The notes under the pieces were generated by a model, which saw only the letters and a list, made by a program, of their open reading frames with translations, ran no database searches and was not told the DNA's origin. Positions 23,701-35,820 of a stretch of DNA of 64,000 bases are shown here, in pieces. The DNA comes from Micractinium sp. NFX-FRZ (taxonomy: Eukaryota; Chlorophyta; Trebouxiophyceae; Chlorellales; Chlorellaceae), in assembly GCA_029339195.1 (NCBI GenBank), contig JAPTJF010000132.1, forward strand, positions 62,001-126,000, given 5' to 3'. The first letter of the stretch is position 1, and each line of letters begins with the position of its first letter. The position numbers were made by a program, and so were the translations under genes.

Positions 23701-24478
23701 TGCAATTTTCCATCCGCTTGCTTCGCCCTGCCGAACATCAAGTCAAACATTGAGCTGGCTGCCGGAGGGTGGGCGTCTGGCTTACGCTGCGGAGGGAATT
23801 GACAACATGCAACCGCTCCTGCTCCACCACTCCCCTGCAGAATGGCACCAACAACATTGAGCTGGGTGTGTGGGACCCTCTGGCAGAGGGCACAGCAGGG
23901 GTGCTGGCGAGCCTGGTCGGCAGCCTGCGTGCAGCCGACGGCGAGGCAGCGGCCATGGGCGCCGCAGCTCGTGCCCTGGCTACTGATGCGCTGTCCCCGG
24001 CAAGGGTGGTAGAGTACTGGGCCCGGCTGCTCACCGCGTATGCTCAGCTGCAGATCTTCAAGCCCACGGTGCGCTGTGGCGCGGCGCGGGGGGGAGGGGG
24101 CAGGGGGAGGTTGCATGCTGTTGTGGAGCAGAGAAGGCAGAGGGTGGGCGTCGGCATGGATGGCGCCGTGCATCGCCGCCTTCCGGCGCACCCATACGCA
24201 TTTTTGGCGTGCATGCACTTCCTCACGTGTCTCCACCCCAGCTTCCTGTCTAGGAGCTGACGCCGCTGGCATGTACACCGCTCTCCTGCACCCTTTGCTG
24301 TGTTTTCATGGGGGTACATCCTGGGGTTGCACCAAAACATGTCACCTCACACACAGGTTGACTGTATGTTTCCCTGCACCTGCAGCTGCACCCGGATGCC
24401 GTGCCACTTGAGCAAGCAGTGCTCACACGACACAACATCGACTGGTCGGAGCGGAGATGCGAGCTGTGTCCCTTCTAG
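20745..24478 (+). CDS. GT90 (CAP10/KDELC/Rumi-like) glycosyltransferase
   Basis: Exons 20745..21036, 21235..21308, 21510..21647, 21983..22156, 22471..22532, 22718..22821, 23069..23197, 23435..23532, 23841..24068, 24386..24478, giving 463 aa. A short basic N-terminus and one hydrophobic segment (about 15-33) form a type II signal anchor, placing the catalytic domain in the ER/Golgi lumen. The family signature is the nucleotide-sugar-binding stretch YKYLLHVPGNSYSGRLRYLL followed by ACGSVV (about 311-345), then EFYYHLLQNGTNNIEL. GT90 enzymes add xylose or glucose to glycans or proteins; the donor cannot be read from sequence. The protein ends in CELCPF with paired cysteines. Intron 5 has a GC donor (22533). 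The exon-6 end is the least certain border: a GT donor at 22822 keeps the frame but adds a Pro/Ser-rich loop. Confidence 0.87.
21780..21982 (+). repeat. duplicated exon-4 acceptor tract (GT90 gene)
   Basis: The pyrimidine tract and CTTGCAACACAG acceptor before exon 4 (ending at 21982) has an earlier copy ending about 21892. The flanking intronic sequence (CAGGCAGCCAC...CAGCAAG) is also repeated from about 21802, giving a ~90-bp unit. Confidence 0.7.
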
Positions 24479-25170
24479 CGGGGAGCACCAGAGGGCGGCA
24501 GGCAGGGGGCAGCGCCATTGGCAGCGCATGCTGCTGTGTGTGCAGCTTGCATCTGTGGCTGGCCAAACCTGCACCATCCTTTCAAGCTATCTCCACAAGA
24601 TCCAGCAAACTGACTGATTTCGTTCAACTGACGCCTATTGCTGGTTGAAAAGGTAGCGGGGAGTGTTACAATGCAACACAATGTTCACATGTCATGTGAA
24701 TGTGAAGCGGTGAGCTGTACAGATGATTTTTTGAGATGATGCGAGTGGAGATGGTAAGGAAACGTAATATCAGAGGGCCGCCAATCACGGCATGCAGAAT
24801 GGTATATGTGGAAGGCATATGTGTCGAAGGAGGGCCAGTGAATATGCTGTCACAGTGTGTCTGCAAGGTTCATTCTGCTTGAGGCTACGTAACTGTCCGG
24901 ATGCTGTCGAAACAGGCGGTGCTGCCCGCCCGCCGGCGCTCTTGTTGTTGCTGTCACGTACTGCTGCCACCTGCCGCAATACCGCATGTGCCACCAGGCA
25001 GCCTCCTCTGAAAGCTCCTAATGCCCGCTCTGCCTAGGCTTCTTGAGTGCGCGCCGCCGTGGCAGAGGCCGCCGCTGTGCACACCACTGCCGCCAGCGCT
25101 GCGCAACGGGCCGCCGGCACCGCCCTGCGCATGTTACAGGGGGGTGGTGCAGGAGCAAGCGCCAGAGCAA
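24479..25170. other. convergent 3' region of GT90 and hydrolase genes
   Basis: About 690 bp, AT-richer than its neighbours, between two converging stop codons. It should hold both 3' UTRs; no gene is seen. A minus-strand TGTAA (24666-24670) is present besides the one next to the hydrolase stop. Confidence 0.5.
25135..25139 (-). terminator. putative polyadenylation signal (TGTAA)
   Basis: TGTAA on the minus strand 32 nt past the hydrolase stop codon at 25171. Confidence 0.5.
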
Positions 25171-28100
25171 TCAGGGGGCAACCAGCAAACAGGGCGTGAG
25201 CAAGCAGGACGGCTGGGGGGGAGCTGCCCTGGAGAACCAGGCCGCCCGACGCCGGGCGCCCGAGGTGGGCGTGGGCAGGGGCGCCCCAGCCGGCACGCCT
25301 TCCTGCCAGCCTGGCGAGGCGGCAGCGGCGCCCTCGGGGGCGCCCCACCCCGCCGGCGCTGCCGCATCAGGCGCTGCTGCCTCAGGCGCTGCTGCCTCGG
25401 GCGCACCCGCCAGCCACTGGTCGATCGTGACGTCGGCCATGCGGGCGGGGACCAGGCGGCGCACGAGCGCCTGCACGTCGGCCTTGCCGCCAGACTCCAG
25501 CCACGCCAGGCTGGCGGCGGTGTACTCCCCTGCAGGCCACAGGGCGGGTGGGTGGGAAGGGCTCCCAGTGTGTGTGAGGCACAGAAGCGCAAGCTTGCTT
25601 GCAGAGGGGAGGGCACGGTTTGGTCAGCATCAGCTGTGTGCAACACATGCGCTAGGTGCAGCACAGTGGCCACCCACAATCCACAGCACCTCCCCTCCCC
25701 ACCCACAGCACAGCGAACGCATTAACCGATGAGGCACACGGCTCACCCATGTTCTGGTGCTCCCCCAGCGCCACCTGCATCTCCTGCACCACGCTGTCCA
25801 GCACCAGCCGGTCGGCCAGCCAGGGCAGCTGCGGCAGCACCCGGTCCAGCCACCAGCCGGGGAGCAGGAAGCCTTGTGGGTCCAGGGCACCCACGCCCCT
25901 CAGGCCTGCCACCAGGGCCTCGCTCTGGGGGCGGGTGACGGCTGGAATTCGGTCGGAGAAGTAGGTGGGGACGATCTTGCGGGCGGGCGGGGACTGCGGG
26001 CAAGGGGGGCGGGGAGCAGGGGGAGGGGAGCGGGCACTGGCGGTTGGAGGGGTCACAATTGGGATGGGGCAGCAGGCACAGCGGCAAGCGTGCAGGCGGC
26101 GGATGCAACACTCGTGGCTGCTTCCTGCCCCCGCCTGCTCGCTTGCGCTGGCTGGCTGGCGGCCGCCCATCATCCACAGCATGGCGCAGCACAGCATGGC
26201 ACAACACAGCACAGCACCAGCGCAAGACCGCACACACGATGCCCAGGTTGGCCAACTGACGTTCTTGTGTGTGGGCTGTGCAGGAACAACACACAGGAGG
26301 CATGAAGAAAACAAGTCAGCACAACATAGACACAGGCACTCACGATGACCAGGTCAGCGCTCACGCCGCTCCTGCGCAGGAAGGCAATCTGTTCGGGGGC
26401 CCGCGCCCGCGCCTTGCCTCGCTGCGTGCAGGGACGGGGGGGGAGGAGCGCAGGGGAGGGCAGGGTTGAGATGGGTTGCCAGGGGCCTCCCGTGGAAGCA
26501 CGTAGGACTCGCAGGAGCGTCCGCCCTGCCGCCCATCAGCCCGCACGGCGCTGCAAAAGTGTGTTGATGCCAACTGCCAACTGCTGGTTGTTTAAACAGT
26601 GATACTTGTTATGCGTCCATGCTGCCTGCTTGGTTGTCCGGCGCACTGACCTCCATGGCGACGTAGAGCGTGGGCGGGAAGGCAATCCCCTTTTTGAGCA
26701 GTCCGTCCGACCCCTCGGCATTGAACCCGCCCGAGGGGGCGGCGTCCACGGCTACGATGCCGTCGACACGCAGCCCCTTTTGGCTGGCAAGGTAGGCGGG
26801 GAGCTTGAGGCACATGGTACCGCCAGAGGAGTATCCCTGCATGTACAGCGGCAGCCCTGCTACGCCGTGGTCCCGCAGGAACTGGGATACCGTGGAAACC
26901 ACCTGCAGGCAGACAGGGAAGCAAGGCAGGGGGGCGGGGGTAGGGCAGGCGGGTGAGCGGTTGGGGGGTGCAGCAGTGGCAGCCCCACCATGCACTGGTC
27001 CCGCACAAACCGGCAGCATGAGTATCGGCACCGGCAACCAGTGCCTTTCTCAAAGCCTCCACTTCTCCACTTTGGTTGCATGAGAACACTCACTCACTCA
27101 CATCAGGGCGGTCGTCCACGAACCCGTTCCTTGTGGAACTGCTCCAGCAGTTGCTTCCCTCGTGGTTGGCCTGCAGCGCCAGCACGTGGTAGCCGCGTGC
27201 CAACGCCTGCGGAGCGCACGGGGGGGATGGCGCGGGGGGCGGGGTGGGCAAAAGGCAGAGGAAGAGGGTCGGTCGGGGGCGACGGTTGGCCACGGCCGGT
27301 TGCCCGGCCACATGGGCGAGAGGGTGATGGGGAAGGCGAGAATGAGACTGAGGGGCATGGCAGGAAGGGGGAAGCTGAGCAGGCAGGCTGATGGTGGGAT
27401 GCAAGGCCGGGCCAGCTGTCGGCCTGGGGCTGTCCCATGGGGCATGCGGCAGCTGCACTCACCAGCTTGGTCTGTGCCAGGTACTCAGGGTAACCTGCAG
27501 ACAGCGATAGAGGTGGAGCATGTGTGGGAAAAGGAAGACAAGGAAGACGACGGGCCCTGTACAACCGCTTCCCAGCGGCACTGGCAGGCGGCAACCGCAG
27601 CAGGTGCATTGCATAAAGTCATGCTGGCGGAACGGCCCGCCCGCCCCGGCCCCCTTTACCCAGGCACTCTGGGCAGTTGATCGGGTCATAGGGGAAGAAG
27701 GCGCGGGCCCCGGCGCCGCAGCCATGGATGAGCACCTGTGCACGGGCCAGTGGGTGCATGTGCGTAAGAGCAGCGGGTGAGGGCAACAGACATGCGTAGG
27801 CAAGCAAGGCTGCACCTGGCGCTGGCTGACCAGTCGGCCGCAGGACCTCGCCAGACGCTCTCAACAACACTTGCAGTATGATTATATCTTTTCTGGGCCT
27901 CGCAGCCACAGGCAAGCCGGGGCCTGCTGGTTGCCCATCCAGCTTCCGCCGCAACAGGATGCGTGGGCGGCGGCGGAGCCCGCCAGCCCCTACCACGCAG
28001 CGCTCACCATGGTGCCCACCACGGGGTTTGTGGCTAGCTGGTAGAAGTGCGTGCGATATGTCACCAGGCGCTGCGGCTTGAGCCCCCGATTGGAGGCCGC

Positions 28101-28187
28101 CGGGGTGAACGCGCCCATTGCGAGATCCACATGCGCGATGCTCAGCAGCAACAGCAGTGCGCCATACAGGCATGGAGACGCGCCCAT
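25171..28187 (-). CDS. predicted secreted alpha/beta-hydrolase
   Basis: Exons complement(25171..25529, 25747..25993, 26344..26421, 26651..26902, 27102..27206, 27463..27494, 27660..27735, 28008..28187), 442 aa. The chosen ATG opens directly into a signal peptide (hydrophobic core about residues 8-25). The fold is an alpha/beta-hydrolase: an LIHGCGAGARAFF strand-loop, LALQANHEGSNCW, and the nucleophile elbow QGYSSGG (Ser about 156), followed by GIVAVDAAPSGGF. The acid and histidine are not certain. The C-terminal half (FLLPGWWLDRVLPQLPWLAD and EHQNMGEYTAASLAWL) looks conserved, but I cannot name the subfamily or substrate. The last ~90 residues are low complexity with a repeated PEAAA/PDAAA motif. 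An upstream in-frame ATG at 28346 would bury the signal peptide and is less likely. The gene is divergent from the beta-helix gene. Confidence 0.68.
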
Positions 28188-29250
28188 GGTTGAGAACTGC
28201 GCGAGAATTGCGCCGGGAAGCGCGCAAGGAGGCGGAACGCCTCCCACCCGCCCGCAGCGGGCGCAGCGCCCCCGCCGCTGGCAGCGGGCGCAGCATGTGC
28301 CAGCCAATTTCAGTGCGGGGATCTTATGAGCTGGGTCATACGCCATGAAAGCATGCTAGCTGTCATGATGAGAGCAACGGCAGCAGGGCAGGCCCACCAG
28401 GTGGATGAAGAGGTGGCCAATCAAGTGCCGCTGAAACAAGCATGGCAGATTCACACACCGCTGACTGCATCGGATAGGAGATGCCAGAAACTTCAGCACC
28501 CCAGCGCCCCAGTGTTCCATCCTGGTGCGGCTTATTGAGCACGAGCCTGTGACTTCTTCTTTAACAGCAGCCCACACACAAGCTTCTGCCCGCCACCTGG
28601 CAGGCCCAGCAACAAGACTGCGCAGTCGGGCACTGCTCACAGCACCTTCCTGCCAGATCCCCCTGGCTGCTGCAGCTCGCGACGTTGCAGCCCGTTACAG
28701 CTCAGTGCGCATTGCTGCACCACTGGCCCACATCCCCTGCATGAGATGAATCTGTGCAACCTGCTGCAGCTCGGTGAATGACTCGACTGTCCTGTAGCCA
28801 GTGGCCTCACCTCAGCTGCTCAAATCTGCAGATCCAATTGGTGAATGCACGGCCGGCACAGTCATATCGTGTGAGCCAGGGCCAGAGACATGACTTGTTT
28901 TGAGCGAGACGGTCGTGCTTTCCACGCCGCCGCCAGCCTGGCGGCTGGCGCCGCCCTCCCTCCAAGATCCCGCCCCTGAAGGGACTCCTGCCACCAATTG
29001 CGCTCCGCTTCTACCTTCATCATCAAACGGATCTGCGAGTGAAGGCCTTAAGAGAGGTCCCAACTTTAGATCCGCGCCATCTCCCATTAGCGACGAACAG
29101 CGGCAAATGACGCGCACCGGCACGCTGGTAAGCACTCACCTTATTGTTATTTGTGGCAGCGTAGAAGGCGCGCAGCTAGCAGCATGCGCCCATTTCAGGA
29201 CATCTCGCTCGCCCTGCCGCGAACACCCTGTTCACGTTGCCTTCCTTGTC
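28188..29250. promoter_or_regulatory. divergent promoter region, 1.06 kb
   Basis: This lies between the start codons of the minus-strand hydrolase and the plus-strand beta-helix gene, so it holds both promoters and 5' UTRs. No convincing gene, TATA box or repeat was found. Confidence 0.45.
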
Positions 29251-30436
29251 ATGGCGATGCAGGGGGCGGTTGCCCTCTCCATGCTGCTGCTGACAGTGGC
29301 GGCCGCGGGCGCCCCCACAGCTCTCGCTGGCACCGCCGCCGCCGCCGCTGCCGGCTACTCCAAGCTGTGGGGAGCTAACGGCGAGAGCTGGAAGCCCAGC
29401 GGCGCGCTGCCCGACTTCAGCTTTGCCGGTGAGCAGCGGCGGGGGGGCTGGGCCGGGCAGGATGCACTGTTGCTTGACAAGCGGGGGCAGGGGCAAGCGC
29501 GGGATGGCGCCGCTCTGGTCACCTCGTCCCGCCCCGCCTTCCTTGATCACCTTACCATGTCTCGCCCCTCTGTCCCCTCCTGCAGGTTACCACCAGGGCA
29601 ACGATGAGCCGCCCAGCCCCCCAGTCTCCCGCTCCGTGCTGACCTTCAAGACACCCGGCATGAGCGACACGCAGATGCTGGTCAAGGCTGTGGAGTGGGC
29701 GCACAAGCAGCCCGTCACCAAGGGTGTGTGCGCGCCGGGGGTGTGTGCACAGCCTATGGGGCTTGGTTGTTGAGCTTGTGGGAAGTAGGGAGCGGGGCAT
29801 TGCAGCCTAATGCCAGCCTGGTGCCTGTCAGCCCAGCAGTCCACCGCCGTTGGGCTTGCAAGAGGCACGTGTACCGCACTGTATCCCCACCCCACACCTT
29901 TGGCGCCACCCACCTCCCGCCTTGCCCGCTGGCAGGCTACACTGTCCTCTACATCCCCCCCGGCACCTACACCCTCACCGAGCGGCTGTGGATCAAGAAG
30001 TCGCGCATCGTCATCCGCGGCGCCGGCGCCGGGCGCACCGTCCTCAACATCCCCAAGAGTGAGCGGGCGGGCGGGCGGGCGGGCGGGCGGGCGGGTGTGG
30101 GCACAGGCAGCCCTTGGCACTGCTTACGGCCTCCATTTACTGCTGGACACACTGATTGGATGCCCCATCACAACCAACCTATAAAACACTGCAAAGGATA
30201 GAAGCAGTGACCCAGCCAATTTCTTTAGCCATCCCCTTGCTTGCCCCCGACCTCATCCTGAGACCCCACCCCATCCCCCCTCTGCCTGCAGGCCTGTGGG
30301 ACCTGTATGGCAAGAGCAAGGGCTCTCTGAGCGGAGGCTACGTCAACTGGGGTGCGTACTGCAGGGGAGGGGACACATGCCTGGGGCTGGCTGCCTCGAC
30401 TGCGCTGCTTGCTTGCCTGCTGCCTTGAGTGCGCTC

Positions 30437-30475
<39 letters not shown>

Positions 30476-33400
30476 GCCCGAAGGGCCGCAGCTCGGGCTG
30501 CGCACACCTGCTCTCGACCACCAATCCTACCATCCAGCGAGGAGCCCGTTCTGCCCTGGCCTGCTCTTTGCCCTCCTTCCTCAGCCTCGGTGCCCTCCGA
30601 TCTCAGTCACTGCTGTGCCTGCTCCCCGCTCACCCTCCTCCTCTTAATTGCCACGGCCACCACCCTTCCCTGCAGGCGGCTTCATCACGGTGTGGGGCCA
30701 GACCAACAAGGGGGCCATTGTGTCGGGGGTCAGCAGCAACGCCAACAAGGGGGACTACACCGTGACGGTGAGGAGAGGGGTGTGTGGGGAGGCCAGCCGC
30801 AGGCAGGCAGGGGCCGTGTGGCAACAGGCTGGAGGCAGGGGCCGGGCCGCAGTGCATCCTGCCGCACGGGCGGGCGGCCAGCAGCGCCAGTAAGGGCGCC
30901 TGCACACTGGCGGTGAGAGATTGGTGTGGGGAGGGGCTGCACGCTGACGGTGAGGCGGGCGGGGTGGTGGTGGGCCTGGACGCCTGCCTGCTGTGCTGCA
31001 TGGGGTGGTGGTGCACAAGCGGGCCCTGTGGGGCGAGCGAGGCCCTCTGTTCGTGCATGGCCCCCCCGTTGACCTGCACACTACCCGATGCTAACGCACG
31101 GCGCCGTTGCTCTTGCTGTTGCTGCAGGTCAGCGCCGCCTCCAAGTTCCGCGTGGGCGAGTACTACGACTCGTGGTGGCAGGATGTGGGCGGCCGCTTCA
31201 ACGCCCTCCAGTGAGCACGCTGCGCTGTGTGCTGCCTCACTGCCTCGCTGCGGGCGCCACGCTGTAGCCGGCCGGCTGGAGCCCTCGGGAGCGACGCCGG
31301 CCTGGCAGATGGATAGCGCTGGTGCTGGCTGCCTGGCGCCGGGTGGGGCGGGCCCTGCTTGTACCCCGCCTCCCTGGCCCTCTCGCCCTTGCAAAGCCGC
31401 CTGTAGGTCACACGTCACAGCGGCCCCCTCTTGCCCTCCCCCCCGTTATTCCCTGTTTCCCTCCCTCCTTCTCCTCCTCCCAGGTTTGACAACAAGGCGC
31501 AGGCCCCCTCCAAGTACATTGGCTCCAGCCGCACGCGCTTCACAGTGAAGGTGCTGGCCATCAACGGAAACGTGAGCAGGGGACAGGCGGGGGGGGTCGG
31601 TGGTGGCTGCCACATCGGGGTGTTGAAGTGGGTGTCAGCAGCTGCGTTGTGTGTTGTCATCATGCGCCTGCCTTGTGGCCCGCCCACGGTCCCTGCCCCG
31701 CCCTGCCCCGCCCTGCCCTGCCCTGCCCTCGCCTCTTGGCGGGGACCAGCATGCCTGTCTGCTTGAAGATGCGCACGAGGGTGCGCACCATATCATACTG
31801 CGGCTTGCCCTCAGGGGCTCGTTCTGTGCCAGTGCCTCTGCCCTGCCCTGCCCCTTTTGCCAGTTCCCTGCCTCCCCTGCTCTCTGATTCCGGCCCGGCC
31901 CGCCCTGCACCCCCCCGCTCCCTCCCGACTGGTGCAGCGGCTCACCCTGGAGCGCCCGCTGCCCTACGCCATTGCCGCCGGCGTCAACAAGGTTGGCAGG
32001 GGGGTGCTTTCTCACTCACTGGGACAGATTCCAACTCCAGCAGATTTAGAGCCAGCAGGAACCATGGTGGCTGCAGGGGTCAGGCTGTGCACTCTCTCCC
32101 TCTAGGCTAGTGGCCGTCACGAGCGACTCACTGGTGCTGCTCAATGAGCCGCCGCTCCCCGCCCCCAGCCACTCACCGGTGCACCGTTCCATTGCCTGCC
32201 GCCGTGCCCGTGCAGGTCATTTTCACTGTGCCCGGCAAGACGGTGACCGAGGTGGGGGTGGAGGGGCTGACGTTCAAGTTCAAGTGGGAGCTGTACGCGG
32301 GGCACCACCTGGTGAGTGAGCAATACTATTGTTTTGTGCGAGTTATTGATTTGTAGTGCTGCAGCGTTTGGCTTCAAGTGGGAGCTGTATGCCGGGCACC
32401 ACCGCCTGGTGAACGCGGGCAGCATTGCTAGAATTTGTTTTCTGATGTCTGTGCTTGCCTGCCCACCCACCCGCACACCCCACCTGCATGCCCTCCGAAC
32501 TGCCTCCTGTGCCAACACAGCCCCCCTGCCTGCCCGACACCTTTGTGCCAACGCGCTCCCTGCCCCTGCACCCGCCGTGCCGCAGGAGCGTGGGTGGAAC
32601 GCAATTGAGCTGGCGGCGGCGCGCGACTGCTGGGTGCGGGACATTGAGATCGTCAACCCAGATTCGGGCGTACTGATCAACTGTGAGTTGAGTGCAGCCT
32701 ACGCCAGTGGCCCAGTGCTTTGTGAGCCAGGCTAGGGTTTGGGGGTTTGGGGTCAACTGGGGCGTGCTCCAGATCTGCGAGGGGATCAGCCACACAAAGT
32801 GTGTGCGGCGCCGTTGGCAATGGCGGCATGGGGAGCATGTGGGGTGCCCAACCTGCCCTGCCCTGCCCTGCTCTTGCTCTGCCACTGAGTCCACTCTCCC
32901 CAACGCTGCCAGCCGGCAATGCTCCAGGACCTTGACCTGAGCTCCCTCTCTTTTTTTGGTGCACCCCCCTCCCAAAGACATGGCCTCTGCTATCACCGTG
33001 AGCGGCGTCAAGATTTCCTACACCAAGACGCGCGCCAACAACCGGCCCAACGCGTACGACGAGCCAGCCAACACCGACGGCCACTGGGGCTTTGTCTACT
33101 GTGAGCGCCGCTCTGGCTGGCATGGCATGTGCATGTGCATGTCCAACAGGCGGAATGCCACCCCTGCATCGGGCACATGCAAGACTGCTGCAAGGGCAGC
33201 ACAGCAACGAGCCTGCATCGGGCACATGCAAGACTGCTGCAAGGGCAGCACAGCAATGAGCCTGCATCGGGCACATGCACGACCGGTGCAGCCCCGACAG
33301 TGCATGGCGAGGCCCCCAGCTGCGCTAGAACACACCACCAATTGGTTGTGCCCAGTCCTGGCAGCTCACATATCTCCTTGGCTGCCCTCCCCCACCCACC

Positions 33401-35036
33401 CCATGCGCATGCAGCTGTGTCCTACGATTGTCTGTTCACCGACTTCACTTTTGACGGCATCTTCATGCACGACGGTGAGTGAGGCTGAGCATCCGCGTGC
33501 TGTGCCGGCCCCGTGCGGTGCGGTGCGGCGCTCTGCTGTGCCATGTCGTTTGAACTGCTGTGCTGTGCTGTGCCGATGCCGCATTGTGCTCTGATACGCG
33601 GTGCGACCACGGGTGCGAATGCCTGCCTCACTCGATCGCACCTCCTTCCCTCCCCCCCGCCCGCAGTCGGCACGGGCATGCAGGGCAAGTGGGGCGTTTT
33701 CATGAATGGCAAGCTCAAGGACGGCAACCTTGATTTGCACAGGTAGGGGTACCTTGGACGGCGTCCTTCCTTTGCCTGTCCCCCCTTGGCTGTCAGTTCC
33801 ACCCACCCAGCCCGCCACCTCCTGTCTTTGCACCAACCCTCCCCCACCTCTTCCCTCCACCGCCCGTGCCTTGCCGTGCAGGGGGCTGGCTGGCCCCACG
33901 CTGTACACCAACATTGACGTGGGCAGGGGGACCAAGGCGCTGTACAGCGGCGGCCCCAAGAGTGCGGGGCAGAACTCGGTGGCCTTCTCCACCTGGTGGA
34001 ACATCAGAAGGTTAGTGGGAGGATGGGGGGGGGGGGGGAAGGGACGGGGGGCTGGACAGAGGGATGGAGGGAGGTAAGTGGGTGTAGCCGGGGGTTTTCG
34101 CCACCCAGCAGCGGAACACCAGGAAGAGGGAGGGAGGGGGGCAGGAAGAATGTGGGTGTAGCCGGGGGCTTCCGCCACCCAGCAGCGGAACATCAGGAGG
34201 AGGGCGGCAGGGGTGGGGAGGGCGGCAGGAAGAAAGTGGGGCCAGCCAGTGGCCTTCCCACCTGGTAGAACATCAGGAGGGGGGCGGGAGGGGGGAGCGA
34301 GGGAAGGTTGCAGGCAAAGTGTGTCCAGCCAGGGTAGCCTTCCCCACCCAGTAGCGTAACATCACGAGGGGTTTGTTCCTGCAGTGGTGGGTGGCACTTC
34401 GAGTCCACAGCCATGCCAGCCTAGCAGCAATGCAGGGGATGTGGGAGCGCAGCGGCGCCTTGTGGTGTTGTGGCCTGTGCCTGGTGTGCAGCATGTCTGG
34501 TGTGCAGCACACCTCCCCATCTTTCTCAACGCACCCCGTCCCTCAATCCCGTCCCCACCCGCCCCGCCCTGCCCCGCAGCGCCCGCGCCGTGGACCCCCC
34601 GCGGGCCAACGAGCGCCCCCCCAGCTGCGCCTTTGGCACCTCGATCAACCTGGTGGGGTTGAACCTCAACGCGCAGGTGCGCCCCTGGCCTGGCTGCACC
34701 GCTGCTGCGCACCCGCGTGCCGTCGTTGCCTGACAGTGTGTGAGGACAGTTGGTAAATGCCTGGAGTGTGCGGGGCACGGTGGGCCCGTGAGTGCCGGGA
34801 GGAGGGCCTGCCAACCAGCCTGTGGCCCGCAGGCCTCCCTGCTCCTCGCAAGCTGAGGTGGCACGCACACGAACCTCTCCCTGCCCGTTCCCTCACCCCA
34901 GCAGTCTGTCCTCCCCACTGCCCCCCACCCCCTGCAGTCCCGCAATATGTGCCCCTCCTGGTTCTACGAGCGCAGCGTGCGTATTCCCGCCAACATCTAC
35001 GAGGCGCAGCTGGCACGGCGCAAGCGCCGGAGCTGA
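29251..35036 (+). CDS. secreted right-handed beta-helix (pectate-lyase-superfamily-like) protein
   Basis: Sixteen exons: 29251..29428, 29586..29723, 29936..30058, 30292..30351, 30676..30767, 31128..31210, 31484..31571, 31938..31991, 32216..32311, 32586..32682, 32978..33100, 33415..33474, 33667..33742, 33882..34010, 34580..34676, 34938..35036, giving 530 aa. A clear signal peptide (about 1-24) is followed by an architecture typical of parallel beta-helix polysaccharide-binding or -cleaving proteins. There is an N-terminal cap with VLYIPPGTYTLTERLWI and IVIRGAGAGRTVL (the Pectate_lyase_3 style opening), then rungs rich in N/G/T turns such as WNAIELAAARDCWVRDIEI, ITVSGVKISYTKT and CLFTDFTFDGIFMHDV. 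I cannot assign a catalytic site or a substrate; cell-wall or matrix polysaccharide is a guess. The tail is unusually basic (ARRKRRS). Several introns carry decayed copies of exon edges. Confidence 0.68.
30061..30094. repeat. (GGGC)n microsatellite
   Basis: About eight GGGC units directly after the donor of exon 3 of the beta-helix gene. Confidence 0.8.
30436..30475. repeat. (CTTG)n microsatellite
   Basis: About ten CTTG units in intron 4 of the beta-helix gene. Confidence 0.85.
32276..32414 (+). repeat. duplicated exon-9 donor edge (beta-helix gene)
   Basis: The end of exon 9 (TTCAAGTGGGAGCTGTA through CACCACCTG plus GTGAG) recurs 95 bp downstream in intron 9 at 32371-32414 with a few substitutions and three extra bases before the second donor-like site. 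Confidence 0.85.
33166..33285 (+). repeat. 49-bp tandem repeat, ~2.5 copies
   Basis: Units beginning GCATCGGGCACATGC start at 33166, 33215 and 33264 inside intron 11 of the beta-helix gene. They are not CRISPR-like because there are no spacers. Confidence 0.85.
34085..34345 (+). repeat. four decayed copies of an exon-14 donor edge
   Basis: Intron 14 of the beta-helix gene holds four diverged copies of the exon 14 end (GCC TTC CCACC..GGAACATCAG-type, real copy about 33979-34019), separated by G-rich spacers, 50-90 bp apart. Confidence 0.75.
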
Positions 35037-35820
35037 GCTGGTAGGCTGAGCTGGCACGGCCGAGCCGGCACGGCATCGCATCCCGCTCCCTCTCTCCTGC
35101 ATGCACCTCTCAGGCTTCCCGAGTAGCTTGGGCAGGCCAGGTATCTGGACACGCCCAGCAGCCCGAGCTAGGATAGGACCGGGCGGGCTAGTTACGTCCC
35201 GCTCTGCCATTTTCCAAGACCCACATGCTTGCCCCTCTCGCCCTTCTTGCTTGCCGTGTATGCATTTTTTCCCCTCCATTCAATGATTCCAATGCCTCGC
35301 ACTTGACTTGCAAACGTACGCTTCAAACTGCCACGTACCCCTGCCACGTGCCCTTGCCCTGCACAACTCAATGCTGACCCGACCCACCTTCTCCCATATA
35401 CAACCCTCACATTTACATGCCCCCAACATTGCTGGTTTTCTCACCCCCGGCACCGCCGCCACCACTTGGCGTTTTGGGCACCGCCGCCCAACCTGGCGCA
35501 TCGCTGCCCGTACCAAGTGTGTTACACAACATATTTGCATCCCCGCAAAGCGTTCCAGCACAGGCTGAGGAAGCGGGACAGAGAGAGAGGCATGCTAGGA
35601 GGGAGAGAGTACACGCAGCAAGCGGCTTGGCTGCAGAAACAGAGTGCTGAGAGAGAGCGCTGGGCAGGGCAGCGGAGCACAGCGTGGAAGGAGGGCCGCT
35701 GCGCTGCTGGTGTTGCCAGCAGTGAAAACACTCAGTAGCAGTCTCAGACGAAAGGAGCGAACAAACCTTGCTGAAGCATTGAAAAAGGTTCGTGCAGCTC
35801 ATCAAGGCTGGAGCAGCTCA
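35037..35820. other. convergent 3' region
   Basis: This is 784 bp between the stop codons of the beta-helix gene (plus) and lipoyl synthase (minus). It holds 3' UTRs; no gene is seen. Confidence 0.5.
35522..35526 (-). terminator. putative polyadenylation signal (TGTAA)
   Basis: TGTAA on the minus strand about 295 nt past the lipoyl synthase stop; a second lies at 35413-35417. Confidence 0.5.

Noticed and set aside
28008..28346. An upstream ATG at 28346 for the secreted hydrolase
   Set aside because: It would place a Cys/Arg-rich 53-residue stretch before a perfect signal peptide; the ATG at 28187 is the natural start.
33166..33285. Evenly spaced repeats that could suggest a CRISPR array
   Set aside because: The 49-bp units abut with no unique spacers, lie inside an intron of a eukaryotic gene, and number under three.
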